This document shows, piece after piece, positions 6,784 to 16,444 of a DNA stretch of 64,000 nucleotides (position 1 is the first letter of the stretch; the number at the start of each line of letters is the position of its first letter). The translations under genes and the position numbers were made by a program. The DNA comes from Oscillospiraceae bacterium HV4-5-C5C (GTDB lineage: Bacteria; Bacillota; Clostridia; Saccharofermentanales; Fastidiosipilaceae): the NCBI GenBank assembly GCA_012034405.1, contig JAAVLZ010000016.1, positions 1 to 64,000 on the forward strand. Reading direction: 5' to 3'. The notes beneath the pieces are model-generated. The model was not told the origin of the DNA. It saw only the letters and a list, made by a program, of their open reading frames with translations, and made no database searches.

Positions 6784-8581
6784 ATTTTGCCTCCACGGCC
6801 ATGCGGCGCGTGAAGGGGATTGCGATTCGGTAAATCTCCGCAGGCCACACGCTTCTCAGGCGCATGTCGGCGACGGGGACGGTCTCCACGCGGATTCTCT
6901 CCGACGCTCCCTCCACGTGCAGTTCACCGTGTGTTCCCACGAAGACGCGGCCCTGCTTCACATCCGGTTTTTCGCAGGTCAGAAGATACAGTTCCGCCCG
7001 TCTGTAACCGCCCGCGCAGCAATCGTCGAGGCGAAGCCCGCGCTCCGTAAGCGTCACCGTGCGGCGAAAGCTTTTCAGTCCCGCCTCTGCCGGCCACGCG
7101 GCGGAAATCTCCATGTCCACGCGGAACGATTCGTCGGAGCGCGCCACATGCACGTCCCGCGCGCGGTACTGCGCGCCGTCGCGCTGCATTACGCCGTCAA
7201 ACGCGGGCAGATTGTGCCACGACGACTGCATCGTCCAGATCTCGTAGCGCTGCGGCGAGAAGGTCTTGCGGCTGTACGTCTCGACGCCGAGGTCAATGAG
7301 AAACGGCATTCCGTCCCGGTACAGGATGACGCTGCCGACGTCGTTGTGGTTGTGGCTGTCATCGTTTGAGCCGCCCTTGACGGCGAGGCTCCATGCACCG
7401 CGCCGGGCGATGTACACACCGCAGCTCTCGTAAACCGCATCCGGGCAGTGCGACGCTTCCGGCTTCGGCCGGGCGGCGAGCGCGGCCATTCCGGCGGCAC
7501 ACTCGAGTTCGATCAGCTGATGCCACAGATTGATGCGCACTGCGCCGTCCTCGCGCTGCGGCTCATCGAGTGACGCCAGCCAGTCGCGCGCGGCGAACGA
7601 TGCGAGCGATTCGTCGCCGAGGCGCAGCGCAAACCGATAGTCCCGCGCGCCGCGCCGCCCGGCAAACGGCGAGCAGTCCGCAAAGTTGAAATAATACCGA
7701 TCCTTGACGTGCATGTTCCGGATGTACGCCGCCATATTGTGCAGCTTTGACTGCTTCCACAGCGCGTCAAACACGCCGGGCGCGGCAAGGCACAGAAGCT
7801 CCAGACTTCCGAACAGACACAGCGCGGCGTGGCCGTAATACTGCGCGCCCTCGCTGCAGCATCCGTCTTCTCCGTACTCGTCGAGAAAGCAGTCGAGGGA
7901 ATGGGCGGCTTTTGCGACGACCTCTCCGCGCGCTTCGGCCTCCATGGGCAGAACGCACGCGCACACGAGCACGTTCTGCGTGCACCACGGCGTCCAGTTG
8001 TTCAAATGTGTGCCGCTGTCCCCCATCCACCAGAACTTGTCCGTGAGATACGGCGTGCGCACACGCCAGTCGACTTCCGCACGGATGCGCGCCCGCACTT
8101 CGTCCGGCAGCATCGCTCCGAGCACGTCGTCGGCACACGCAAGCAGCGCGCCTGTCTCGGCCACAAACAGGTCGACGACAGGGCGCGCGGGATCGGGCCA
8201 CACATTCTGAGCCGCGTCGCGCTGAAAGGCGTTGTGCGCCGGGACCTGCCACGCGCTCTCCTCGCAGACGGCCCAGATCGTATCGACCGCTTCATCCAGC
8301 CAGCGCGGGTCGCGCCGAAGGAGCAACCCGCAGACAAGGTCGTTCAGACGGCGGCGGCGCGCGAAGTACGGCGTCTCAAAGAGCGAGCGGTCCCCTTTGC
8401 GCGTGAACGCAAGCCACTGCGACGCAAGCAGCTGCGGCAGCGGCTCGTTTGCGGCACGCTGCGCACGCTCAAGATACAGACGCCGCAGCTGCTCCGGAAT
8501 GTGTTCCAGCGAATTCCGGGACGGCATCACGGAAATTCTCTCTGGCGCAGCAGACAGGCGCGAAAGGCATGAGGCAAACAC
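6782..8581 (-). CDS. Heparinase II/III-family protein
   Basis: A 599-residue protein of the heparinase II/III superfamily, polysaccharide lyases or hydrolases acting on uronate-containing glycans. An alpha-helical toroid (about residues 1-370, with W-W-M-G-D-S-G-T-H-L-N-N-W) precedes the beta-sandwich half, whose signature D-D-S-H-N-H-N-D-V-G lies at about 407-416 and carries the conserved histidines. The start is taken as GTG 8581 because GGAGGAGGG lies just upstream; a TTG at 8623 in the same frame would overlap the SGNH gene. No signal peptide, so it is predicted cytoplasmic. Last gene of the long glycan operon. The exact lyase family and substrate cannot be assigned by eye. Confidence 0.85.
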   Translation of the reverse strand: MFASCLSRLSAAPERISVMPSRNSLEHIPEQLRRLYLERAQRAANEPLPQLLASQWLAFTRKGDRSLFETPYFARRRRLNDLVCGLLLRRDPRWLDEAVDTIWAVCEESAWQVPAHNAFQRDAAQNVWPDPARPVVDLFVAETGALLACADDVLGAMLPDEVRARIRAEVDWRVRTPYLTDKFWWMGDSGTHLNNWTPWCTQNVLVCACVLPMEAEARGEVVAKAAHSLDCFLDEYGEDGCCSEGAQYYGHAALCLFGSLELLCLAAPGVFDALWKQSKLHNMAAYIRNMHVKDRYYFNFADCSPFAGRRGARDYRFALRLGDESLASFAARDWLASLDEPQREDGAVRINLWHQLIELECAAGMAALAARPKPEASHCPDAVYESCGVYIARRGAWSLAVKGGSNDDSHNHNDVGSVILYRDGMPFLIDLGVETYSRKTFSPQRYEIWTMQSSWHNLPAFDGVMQRDGAQYRARDVHVARSDESFRVDMEISAAWPAEAGLKSFRRTVTLTERGLRLDDCCAGGYRRAELYLLTCEKPDVKQGRVFVGTHGELHVEGASERIRVETVPVADMRLRSVWPAEIYRIAIPFTRRMAVEAK

Positions 8582-8603
8582 GGCGATCCCCTCCTCCGCT
8601 TTG

Positions 8604-9260
8604 TCAGCGCTTTGTAAAATCAAAGCCGCACTGGTCGAGGAATTCCCTCGCCATGAGCATAGACCCTATCTGGTTCGGGTGAACGCGGTCCCACGCGATG
8701 GAGGCGGAGTGACGCACGGCGCAGTACTTTTCATACATCGCCTGAAAATCTACAAAGCGGCAGTCGTACTCCTCGGCGAGACGGCGGCACGCAGCCGTGT
8801 ACTCGTCCATGCGGGCGCGCATTTTGTCCTGCCGGTTCGGCTCGATGTAATACGGCGACAGAAGGAACACTCCCTTGACGGAATCCCTGACTGCGAGGAT
8901 CATCTTGCGCACGTTTTCCTCGTACTCCTCAGGCGGGACGTGGTGCTCGGCCATGCCGGGACAGTCGAACTGACGCCAGACGTCGTTGATGCCGATGCAG
9001 ATGGACACCCAGTCCGGGTGCAGATCCACGACGTCGCGCTGGAAGCGGGCCAGAAGATCGCGGCTGTTGTTGCCGGCTGTGCCTGCGTTAGTAATGCGCA
9101 GCGGCAGTTCAGGATAAAAGGCGGACAGCAGATTTTCCACCGCGCGGACGTAGCCGTTTCCGAGGCTGTCGAACAGGCCCTCGCCGACGGGCTGGTCGCT
9201 GCCCATGTCGGTCACGGAATCGCCCGCAAAGACAATGCGGTCATACGGTTCAAAAATCAT
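8604..9260 (-). CDS. SGNH/GDSL hydrolase, probable carbohydrate esterase
   Basis: SGNH-fold esterase of 218 residues. Block I is F-A-G-D-S-V-T-D with the Ser nucleophile, block II the Gly in N-A-G-T-A-G-N, block III G-I-N-D-V-W with the Asn, and block V D-R-V-H-P-N with the Asp-His pair. ATG 9260 is preceded by AAAGGAGAG. It lies between the GH94 gene and the heparinase-like gene in a tightly packed operon, and probably removes acetyl groups from imported oligosaccharides. No secretion signal. Confidence 0.85.
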   Translation of the reverse strand: MIFEPYDRIVFAGDSVTDMGSDQPVGEGLFDSLGNGYVRAVENLLSAFYPELPLRITNAGTAGNNSRDLLARFQRDVVDLHPDWVSICIGINDVWRQFDCPGMAEHHVPPEEYEENVRKMILAVRDSVKGVFLLSPYYIEPNRQDKMRARMDEYTAACRRLAEEYDCRFVDFQAMYEKYCAVRHSASIAWDRVHPNQIGSMLMAREFLDQCGFDFTKR

Positions 9261-9290
9261 CCGAATACACTCTCCTTTGTTTAAAACGCC

Positions 9291-11537
9291 TCAGATCTGC
9301 TCGATCGACACGTCATCGTTCGCACGGATGGTGATGCGGTACGTCCTGCCGCGGAAGCGGCGCGTCACCTGCGCGGGGAGCATCTCGTTCGTGAGGCAGG
9401 GCTTCACGACGAGGCCGTCCCACGTGGGACGCACGCCCAGCATATACTGCGTGACAGCCAGGTACATCCATGCCGCCGTGCCCGTCAGCCACGAAACGTT
9501 GGCAAGGCCGAAGCGGTCGCTCTCCGGGCCGAAGATGTTCGACGCGTAGACGTACGGCTCGGCGCGGTATCGATCCGCACCCGCCTTCGCCTGTGCGCGC
9601 ATCGGCATCAGCTGACTGTAATACTTCCATGCATTTTCGCTGCGGCCGAGCAGACACTCCGCGATGATCGCCCACGTGTTCGCATGGCAGAAGACGCTTC
9701 CGTTTTCGCCGCACCCCTTGTTGTAGTACGTCAGCGGGTCTTCCTTCGACGGGTAATCCTGCATCGCGGGGTGAATCTTGCGGATGCCGAGGTCGGTGTC
9801 GAGCAGTTCTTTCACGCTGTCCATCGCCGTGCGCTGCTTGTCCGCGTCTCCGAGGCCGCTGATGACGGCCCAGCTCTGTGTGTTGAGCCAGATTTTGGCC
9901 TGCGGCTCCTTATCGGAGCCGATGAACACGCCCTCGTCCGTAATGCAGCGCCGGAACCACGCGCCGTCCCAGCCGCAGCCGTTGACAAGCTCACGCTGGC
10001 GCTCGTACAGAGCTGCGAACTTTGCGCCGTCCTCGCTGCGCAGCCCGGCCAGTTCGTGCATCATCGTGAGCGCCGTTCCGAACTGCATGGCCGTCCAGAT
10101 GCTCTCGCCCCTGCCCTTCCGGCACACCTTGTACAGCATGTCGTTCCAGTCGGAGCTGAGCATCAGCGGAAAGCCGTGCTCACCCATGTGCGAAGCGGTG
10201 AAGTCGATCGAGCGGTTCACGTGCTCCCAGACGGTTCCCTCACCGCCGTCGTAGTATGGGATGGTCTCGTCGAGGAAGTCGAGCGAGCCCTCCTCCATCG
10301 CGAGCTGATATACGTCCAGCACGAGCCACAGATGGTTGTCGGAGTGGATGCGCGTCACGGGGTCCCAGCCCTCGATCGGGAAGAAGTAATGGTTGCAGTG
10401 GCCGTCCTGGTACTGCTGTGTGAAAAGCAGGCGCAGCTTCTCCTTTGCGCGCCGCGCGTTGAGCGGGATCATCGCCAGCACGTCCTGCGCGGTATCGCGC
10501 ATTCCCACGCCGCGGAATGTGCCGGTCGCATAGTAGCTGATGTTGCGTGAAAACTGGAAATTGCGCTCCACCTGATACGGATTCCACGTGTTGATCATGC
10601 GCCGGGCGTCCGCGTCCGGCACACTGCACTGGAACGCGGAGAAATAGTCCTCCCAAACGCCGTGCAGCGCGCGGAATGATTTTTCCGCAAAATCCTTCTC
10701 GCGGCAGCGGCGCACGGCGGCGCGGATTCCGTCTTCCGTCATCGCCGTGCCGAGGAACACGCGGATGTGCTTTTTCTCCCCCGCCTTCAGCGTTACGTCG
10801 AGCTGGAGCGCGAAGCACGGGTCTCCGCCGTACATTGACGAGCCGGACAGCTCGCCGCGCTCCACGCCGACGGGGTTTTCCTCGCTGCGGTAGCTGCCCA
10901 CAAACATGTCGCGGTCGCAGTCGAAGCCAGAGACGGGCGCGTCCGACGCGAAGAACACGAGCGGCGTCTCGTCCGGCTTCGGCTGGCTCTCCACGCCGTA
11001 TTTATAGACGAGCACGTCGTCCATCGGATAACACGAGAGCTGGTGCTTGTTATAGCACTGCCATTGCAGTTCACGCATGAATTCCATCATGCCGAGCTCG
11101 ACGTACGGAAAGATCCGCACGGTTCTCTCCCGGTCGGAGGAGAGCGTCATGTCCCAGATCATCACATTTTCGCATTCGCCCACGAAATAGCGCACATCCG
11201 CCTCAAGCCCGCGGCGCGACGCTTCGAATCCGGTGTATCCCATGCCGTGGTAACCGCGCCATCGTTCGGGACGCACGGCGCACGGCTCGCACGTGGGGCA
11301 CCAGACGTCCTTTCCGTCGCGGATGTAGATGTAAAACCCGCTGCGGTCTGTTGGCAGATGGAAAAAGCGGTAATGGTTGATGCGCCAGATCTGCGGCGAG
11401 CGGTAAAAGGCCACGCCGCCGCCTGCCTGTGAGATCATTGCGTGGAACGTGCCGTTGGAGAGATAGTTCATCCACGGCGTCGGCGTGCGGAAATCATCAA
11501 ACGAGATTTCACGCTTTTCATCGTCAAACCGGTACAT
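9291..11537 (-). CDS. GH94-type glycoside phosphorylase
   Basis: A 748-residue protein with the architecture of GH94 cellobiose/chitobiose phosphorylases: an N-terminal beta-sandwich (about 1-270), a linker, a catalytic alpha-alpha six-barrel (about 310-690) and a short C-terminal sheet. The general-acid Asp is visible in G-V-G-M-R-D-T-A-Q-D, and G-E-N-G-S-V-F-C-H-A-N and W-L-T-G-T-A-A-W-M fit the phosphate/substrate pocket. GH94 enzymes cleave beta-linked disaccharides with phosphate, giving a sugar 1-phosphate. The start ATG overlaps the upstream SGNH stop by 14 bases, suggesting translational coupling. Disaccharide specificity cannot be read from sequence. Confidence 0.85.
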   Translation of the reverse strand: MYRFDDEKREISFDDFRTPTPWMNYLSNGTFHAMISQAGGGVAFYRSPQIWRINHYRFFHLPTDRSGFYIYIRDGKDVWCPTCEPCAVRPERWRGYHGMGYTGFEASRRGLEADVRYFVGECENVMIWDMTLSSDRERTVRIFPYVELGMMEFMRELQWQCYNKHQLSCYPMDDVLVYKYGVESQPKPDETPLVFFASDAPVSGFDCDRDMFVGSYRSEENPVGVERGELSGSSMYGGDPCFALQLDVTLKAGEKKHIRVFLGTAMTEDGIRAAVRRCREKDFAEKSFRALHGVWEDYFSAFQCSVPDADARRMINTWNPYQVERNFQFSRNISYYATGTFRGVGMRDTAQDVLAMIPLNARRAKEKLRLLFTQQYQDGHCNHYFFPIEGWDPVTRIHSDNHLWLVLDVYQLAMEEGSLDFLDETIPYYDGGEGTVWEHVNRSIDFTASHMGEHGFPLMLSSDWNDMLYKVCRKGRGESIWTAMQFGTALTMMHELAGLRSEDGAKFAALYERQRELVNGCGWDGAWFRRCITDEGVFIGSDKEPQAKIWLNTQSWAVISGLGDADKQRTAMDSVKELLDTDLGIRKIHPAMQDYPSKEDPLTYYNKGCGENGSVFCHANTWAIIAECLLGRSENAWKYYSQLMPMRAQAKAGADRYRAEPYVYASNIFGPESDRFGLANVSWLTGTAAWMYLAVTQYMLGVRPTWDGLVVKPCLTNEMLPAQVTRRFRGRTYRITIRANDDVSIEQI

Positions 11538-12195
11538 AATCCGCCCCCTCCACGCAGCGCAGCCACTCGCGTGCCAGCAGTCCGTTTCCGGCCGGGCTCA
11601 GGTGGATGCCGTCCACCGACCAGTGGCTGCCCGGCGCGCGGCGGCATGCCTCCTCGAACAGGCGGCGCGATGGCACCAGCAGCGCACCGTACTTTTCCGC
11701 CATCTCGTCCACGACCTCGGCGCGGCGGCAGATCTCGCCGTACCATGTGTCCCAGTTTTCGATGATGTCCGTTCCGTATGCGACTTCTTCCGGGCGGAGC
11801 TTGAACAGGAACGGCTCGCACAGGACGATTTTCGCATCGGGATGGCGCTGACGCACTTCGTAGAGCATCCTGTCGTAGACATAGCGGTATTTTTCCGTCT
11901 CCACGCCGCGGTTGAGACGCAGCTGAAATCCCACGTCGTTGACGCCGCACAAGATGCTCAGAAGATCGAATTCCTCGTTGAGCGTATCTTCCGTCCAGCG
12001 CGCGTACAGATCGACGATGCGGTTGCCGTTGACGCCGTTGTTCTTGACGCGGATCTCCGGGTTGACGCTCATCAGATACGCCGCTACGTGGTTGACATAA
12101 CCGACGCCGAGACGCTTGTTGGTGTCGACGTCCTTGCATTCCTTGTCCCGGCACGCGTCCGTCAGGGAATCGCCCTGAAACAATATTCTGAACAT
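11524..12195 (-). CDS. SGNH/GDSL hydrolase, probable carbohydrate esterase
   Basis: A 223-residue SGNH esterase with F-Q-G-D-S-L-T-D-A (nucleophile Ser), N-N-G-V-N-G-N, C-G-V-N-D-V-G and a terminal V-D-G-I-H-L-S block with the Asp-His pair. The start ATG 12195 follows GGAGGAG, which overlaps the stop of the preceding beta-helix gene; an upstream in-frame start adds only non-family sequence. It differs clearly from the other SGNH proteins of the locus, so the enzymes may act on different positions of the glycan. Predicted cytoplasmic. Confidence 0.85.
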   Translation of the reverse strand: MFRILFQGDSLTDACRDKECKDVDTNKRLGVGYVNHVAAYLMSVNPEIRVKNNGVNGNRIVDLYARWTEDTLNEEFDLLSILCGVNDVGFQLRLNRGVETEKYRYVYDRMLYEVRQRHPDAKIVLCEPFLFKLRPEEVAYGTDIIENWDTWYGEICRRAEVVDEMAEKYGALLVPSRRLFEEACRRAPGSHWSVDGIHLSPAGNGLLAREWLRCVEGADYVPV

Positions 12196-12202
12196 ATTCC
12201 GT

Positions 12203-14230
12203 TCACTCCTCCGGTTGTCCGGGTCCGCATTCCGGACCCGCATGGTTTTTCAAATCGTTGTCGAAGCCCTCGCGCGGAGACAAAAAGCCAAGCGCCGCTT
12301 CGTCAAACCCCGCCTCGTGCGCGGAGCTGTAAACCTCGTTTGCTTCGATCCGGCTGTAGCGTCTCACCGCTTTGTCGATGCTGCCAAATTTTTTCTCCGG
12401 ATGAATGATTACGTTGCCCTCCACGGCTGAGCCGGCAGGGTTGAGCGGGAAATCAGGATCGTCCGGGTCGGAGAAATCACAGGTAAGGTGCGCGAGAGTC
12501 GGGTATTTTTGGCGCCAGACAGCGCTTTCACGCGGCACGGCGCGCAGCTTTTTCCAGTGCGGCGCGTCCGGCGTACTGCACGACGCGCCCGCCCAGCCGC
12601 CGTTCAGAAGGCCGTCGCGATTGCGCGCGTCGTACCAGACGGGCGACGCGCACGCTCCGAGGATGCAGTTCGAGCGGATTACGTTATCGCGTCCTCCGCC
12701 GACGAGGAAGGCGCACCCGCGCACGTCGGACAGCACGTTGCCGTACGCCGTCTGTCCGGAAAGGCCGTCGTCCCAGTAAATGCCGTTCGCCGCAAACGCC
12801 TCCGAGCCGACGCGCTCGATGAAGTTGTACCGGATGACCGTCCCGTGGGCCGCCCAGTCAAAACCGGAATAGACAGCCCCCGCGTCTCCGGACGCGAGCA
12901 CAACGTCATGAATGTGGTTGTACTCAATGACGTGTTCGTTGCCCTCGTACCACACGGCGACGTGCGGCGCGGATGAAATTTCGTTGTGCGCGCACCGGTT
13001 GCCCACACCGCTGAGCGCGACGCCCGCCTGATAGGTCCGATACGTCTGCGCAAAGTCGTGAATCCGGTTGTCACGCGCCTCGTTTTCTCCGGGCGTGAGC
13101 GTCGCCCGGTCGCCGCCCTCAAGGCAGATGCCGCCGCATCCGGTGTGCAAAATTTCGCAATCTTCCATCACATTGCGGAACCCCCGGATGACCGCGCCGT
13201 GTTCCGCAGCATTGCGGATCGTCAGGCGACGGAACACATTGCCGTCTCCCTGCGCGTCCACGGCGCTTGCACGCACGTCCGTGAGCGTGAAGCCCTCGAA
13301 CGTCATACCGCACGCGCCGCGCAGACACACCAGCGGCCCACGCGCGACGGAAATGCTGAACGTGCCGTCTTTGCGGTGAGGGTACAGGTACAGCATGCCG
13401 GTTGCGCGGTCGATCCAGTACTCGCCCGGTACATCCAGCTCCTCGGGAATGTCATAAAAGTAATACGCTGCTCCCGCGCGCGCGCCGAAACGGCTGACAA
13501 AGCGGGGCGTCAGGACGCCCGTATCCGGGTCGATCGAGGCGGGGGTGGACGAGTCCGCCCAGTCCCAGTAGAAATAGCCGTACAGCCATACGTCGTCCGG
13601 ACGATGCCAGCGCGCCGCGCGGCGGCGCGCCTCCTCGCCTGCGAGATACGCGCCCGGCCGCGGGTGTTGCAGCTCGTCCCAGCCCTCGTGATAGCACTGC
13701 GGCGGGAACTCGGCGGGCTGGCCCTGGTCGGACACGCCCGCGAGCTGCGCAAATTCCTCGTTCGGCCAGCGCGCGGGGATCATGCGCCGTCCGTCCTCGA
13801 ATACCTCGATGTTCCAGCCGGACGGCATGCCGTATTTTTCGCCAGTGCTGTAACGACCGATGGGATAAAGCGTTTCGTATTCTTCGCGCAAAACACCGAG
13901 TGCCGCGAGATCAATGCCGCGAATCCGCGGAACGGCTTGCGGCGGAAAGCGCGCCGCCGCCGGGGCGGCGACGGGCCGCGTCGATGCGTACGGCACAGAG
14001 ATTCCTCCGGTGATGCATGCGTTTTCCCGTGTGAAATACACGTCTCCGCTGTCCGACGCATCAAACATGAGCGATTCCCGGTAGGTGCCCGCCAGAACCT
14101 CGACCACAGCCGGTTTGTCGCAGCGCCGTGCCGCCGCCTGCGCGGCGGCAATGGTCGCAAACGGACGCTCCCGCGTGCCGGGCGCCGCGTTGTCTCCGTC
14201 CGGCGCGACAAAAAACCTCGCTCCGCTCAT
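12203..14230 (-). CDS. Right-handed parallel beta-helix protein, GH141-like
   Basis: A 675-residue beta-helix protein. It opens with F-F-V-A-P-D-G-D-N-A-A-P-G-T and R-P-F-A-T-I-A-A-A, the capping motif of many secreted or cytosolic beta-helix glycosidases, and has repeated N-x-I/V-x-x-N rungs from about residue 300 to 560 (for example N-E-I-S-S, N-H-I-H-D-V, N-F-I-E-R-V). This architecture resembles GH141 enzymes (fucosidase or xylanase), but catalytic residues cannot be confirmed by eye. The start ATG overlaps the TGA of the GH28-like gene (ATGA), so both are coupled. No signal peptide. Confidence 0.75.
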   Translation of the reverse strand: MSGARFFVAPDGDNAAPGTRERPFATIAAAQAAARRCDKPAVVEVLAGTYRESLMFDASDSGDVYFTRENACITGGISVPYASTRPVAAPAAARFPPQAVPRIRGIDLAALGVLREEYETLYPIGRYSTGEKYGMPSGWNIEVFEDGRRMIPARWPNEEFAQLAGVSDQGQPAEFPPQCYHEGWDELQHPRPGAYLAGEEARRRAARWHRPDDVWLYGYFYWDWADSSTPASIDPDTGVLTPRFVSRFGARAGAAYYFYDIPEELDVPGEYWIDRATGMLYLYPHRKDGTFSISVARGPLVCLRGACGMTFEGFTLTDVRASAVDAQGDGNVFRRLTIRNAAEHGAVIRGFRNVMEDCEILHTGCGGICLEGGDRATLTPGENEARDNRIHDFAQTYRTYQAGVALSGVGNRCAHNEISSAPHVAVWYEGNEHVIEYNHIHDVVLASGDAGAVYSGFDWAAHGTVIRYNFIERVGSEAFAANGIYWDDGLSGQTAYGNVLSDVRGCAFLVGGGRDNVIRSNCILGACASPVWYDARNRDGLLNGGWAGASCSTPDAPHWKKLRAVPRESAVWRQKYPTLAHLTCDFSDPDDPDFPLNPAGSAVEGNVIIHPEKKFGSIDKAVRRYSRIEANEVYSSAHEAGFDEAALGFLSPREGFDNDLKNHAGPECGPGQPEE

Positions 14231-16371
14231 TCGTGATCTTCCTCTGTGCCGAGAACACAGCGGCAGAACATGTGCGCCGACGTTTTCGGAGACGGCGATC
14301 GGAACAGCGTCATCGGACAGCGCCGGCCGGCAAATGCCGGAGTCCGTGCCTCGATCTCCAGCCAGAATGTGCGTGCGTTTTCCGGTATGCCGAGCGACGC
14401 GAGCGGAATGCGCGCCGTGCCGTCCCCGCCGCCCTCCACGGTGTACGTGACAATCTCCGTCTTCGGCTGCGCGCGAAACACCATCGTGATTTCAAGCGGG
14501 CAGCGCATCTGCGGCGCCGCCTCAAGACCGCGTGCGCCGTTCAGAATTGCGGGAGAACGGCCATAGTCCGTCTCTTCGGCGGAAAAGACCGCCTCGCCGC
14601 GCTCACACGGCACCGGCATTGCGGCATACAGCACGAGCGAACTGCCCTTCTCACGCAGCACCGGGCCCTCGAGCTCCAGTGCGTTTGCTTTCACGCGCAT
14701 GCGAACCGGGCCGGCGCTCTCGCCCCAGTAGTTGACAAAGCGCCTCGCACCGCCGTGCGCAAGGTTCCAGCCGAGCCGGAAAAAGGTCCATGAATACGAG
14801 ATTTCCGGGTCGCGGGACTGCACCGCCGCAAGATAGCTGCCCGGCGCAAGGACGAGCGGACAGGACAGCACACACTCTCTGCCCGGCTCGAGGAGGACGC
14901 GTTCCGGTTCCGGATCGCAGCCGCCGTCTGTTTCCGGAGAGAGACGCAGCCAAACCTCCTTTTCCACAGGCGCCGGCAAGCAGCTGCGCAGCGTGATTTT
15001 GATTTCGCCCTCATACATTCCGTCCGGGCGAGGCGAAAATTCTTTTGCAACGCATACGCTTGTCTCGACAGAATGCAGCGGTTCCTGCTCCGGATGCGGC
15101 GTGACGTTCACGTCCCGCGCAAACGGCGTGGCACGGATGCCGAGCGCTTCGGCAGACACGGGCGTTTTGCCGCACAGGTTGACGTTTTCGACCGTCACGC
15201 CGCGAATGTCGTGCGCTTCGTCCCAGCCTTCGACGCGGGAATCCGACATCAGCTGCGTCAGCCCCGGCGCTCCCAGAACGCGGATATTGCGGAACAGAAC
15301 GTCCCGGATGCAGCCCATTTTTGTGTCGCGATTCCAGTAGGACGGCGTAATGCGCAGATCGAACAACTGCGCGCCGGGGGCGTCCTCGATGCGGATGTTC
15401 TCAAAGGCGACGTCCGACACCACGGCGCGGTCGCCGTGGTGAATGCCCATCACGGGGTAGCCTGTCGGCATGTGAAGCACGTCGATGTCTTCGAATTTCA
15501 CACGGCGCACACGGTCGGCCCGCAGCTCGACGCCGACTTCCATCGGCCGCGCGAAGTCGTTCCACAGTGTGCAGCGGCGGAACGTCACGTCTTCCACGTC
15601 GCCCGTATCGAGCGCCTTGACAACGAGCGAGTCGTCCCACACGCGAGTGAACACATTCTGCACCGTCACGCGGCGGGAGCCGCACACGTCCACGCCGTCC
15701 GAGTTGCCTCGGCAGCCGAAGATTTTGACGTTGTCCACCAGCACGTCTTCGCATCCCATCACACGCAGGCTCCAGTCGTTGCTGTCCATGATCGTGATGT
15801 CGCGGATGACGAGGTTCCGGCATCCGACGGCGTCGATGCACCTTGCGTAAACCGGACGTGATTCGTACGGGTAGCGCTCCATCGAAAGGACGCCGTAGCC
15901 GCACACCGTCACGCGGTCGCAGTGGGAAAGCGTTAGTTTCCCGTGCACATATGCGCCCTCGTCGAGATACACGGTCGTGTCGTTCCGGTCGATTGTCAGA
16001 ATGTCCGCCGTGTGGACGCCCGCCGCAAAGCAGATGACGTTCGCCCCTTCCGGCGCGGGCGCGCCCATTCCCTCTTCCGGCAGGATCAGAAGATTATTCT
16101 GCGCGCTGCCGTTGATCTCCAGCGACAGCTTGACGGGACGGTCGAGTTCCAGCTCGATCACTCCGTCCGAAACGCGTGCGGAAATCCCTGCGCTCATCGG
16201 GCGCACAACCGCACTCTCAACCGGAATGGCAGAATGAATGCGCAGCCTCTCCGCTTTGCTCCACGGGAACTGGATGTACTCCATCGCGCCCTGCGCCCGG
16301 TATGGGCTCGGATAGACGGACGCCGTACGCACGGGCAGTTCCGCGCCCTGCCATGTAACCTGATAATTCAT
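14227..16371 (-). CDS. GH28/GH49-like beta-helix glycosidase
   Basis: A 714-residue protein: an N-terminal beta-sandwich (about 1-110), a parallel beta-helix (about 120-420) and a C-terminal beta-rich region. The helix has the polygalacturonase-type acids N-S-D-G-V-D-V and, about 17 residues on, W-D-D-S-L-V-V-K, matching the three catalytic Asp of clan GH-N (GH28/GH49). The usual downstream G-H-G is not obvious, though M-G-I-H-H-G-D may take its place. The N-terminal domain and V-Y-L-D-E-G-A-Y-V-H-G recall GH49 enzymes. ATG 16371 follows AGGAG; the longer frame upstream lies in the terminator. First enzyme gene after the transporter genes. Predicted hydrolase of a uronate- or glucose-based glycan, substrate open. 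Confidence 0.75.
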   Translation of the reverse strand: MNYQVTWQGAELPVRTASVYPSPYRAQGAMEYIQFPWSKAERLRIHSAIPVESAVVRPMSAGISARVSDGVIELELDRPVKLSLEINGSAQNNLLILPEEGMGAPAPEGANVICFAAGVHTADILTIDRNDTTVYLDEGAYVHGKLTLSHCDRVTVCGYGVLSMERYPYESRPVYARCIDAVGCRNLVIRDITIMDSNDWSLRVMGCEDVLVDNVKIFGCRGNSDGVDVCGSRRVTVQNVFTRVWDDSLVVKALDTGDVEDVTFRRCTLWNDFARPMEVGVELRADRVRRVKFEDIDVLHMPTGYPVMGIHHGDRAVVSDVAFENIRIEDAPGAQLFDLRITPSYWNRDTKMGCIRDVLFRNIRVLGAPGLTQLMSDSRVEGWDEAHDIRGVTVENVNLCGKTPVSAEALGIRATPFARDVNVTPHPEQEPLHSVETSVCVAKEFSPRPDGMYEGEIKITLRSCLPAPVEKEVWLRLSPETDGGCDPEPERVLLEPGRECVLSCPLVLAPGSYLAAVQSRDPEISYSWTFFRLGWNLAHGGARRFVNYWGESAGPVRMRVKANALELEGPVLREKGSSLVLYAAMPVPCERGEAVFSAEETDYGRSPAILNGARGLEAAPQMRCPLEITMVFRAQPKTEIVTYTVEGGGDGTARIPLASLGIPENARTFWLEIEARTPAFAGRRCPMTLFRSPSPKTSAHMFCRCVLGTEEDHE

Positions 16372-16393
16372 GTTTTTCTCCTCTCGGGCCTGC

Positions 16394-16427
16394 AAAAAAA
16401 CGGGAGGGGCTTACGCCGCCTCCCGTT
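16394..16427 (-). terminator. Internal terminator between binding-protein and enzyme genes
   Basis: On the minus strand AACGGGAGG (16399-16407 as plus) pairs with CCTCCCGTT (16419-16427), and the hairpin is followed by seven T (plus A-run 16394-16400). It lies just after the lipoprotein gene and before the GH28-like gene of the same strand, so it should lower expression of the enzymes relative to the transporter lipoprotein. Confidence 0.8.
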
Positions 16428-16444
16428 TCTCACTGCGCGATCTC

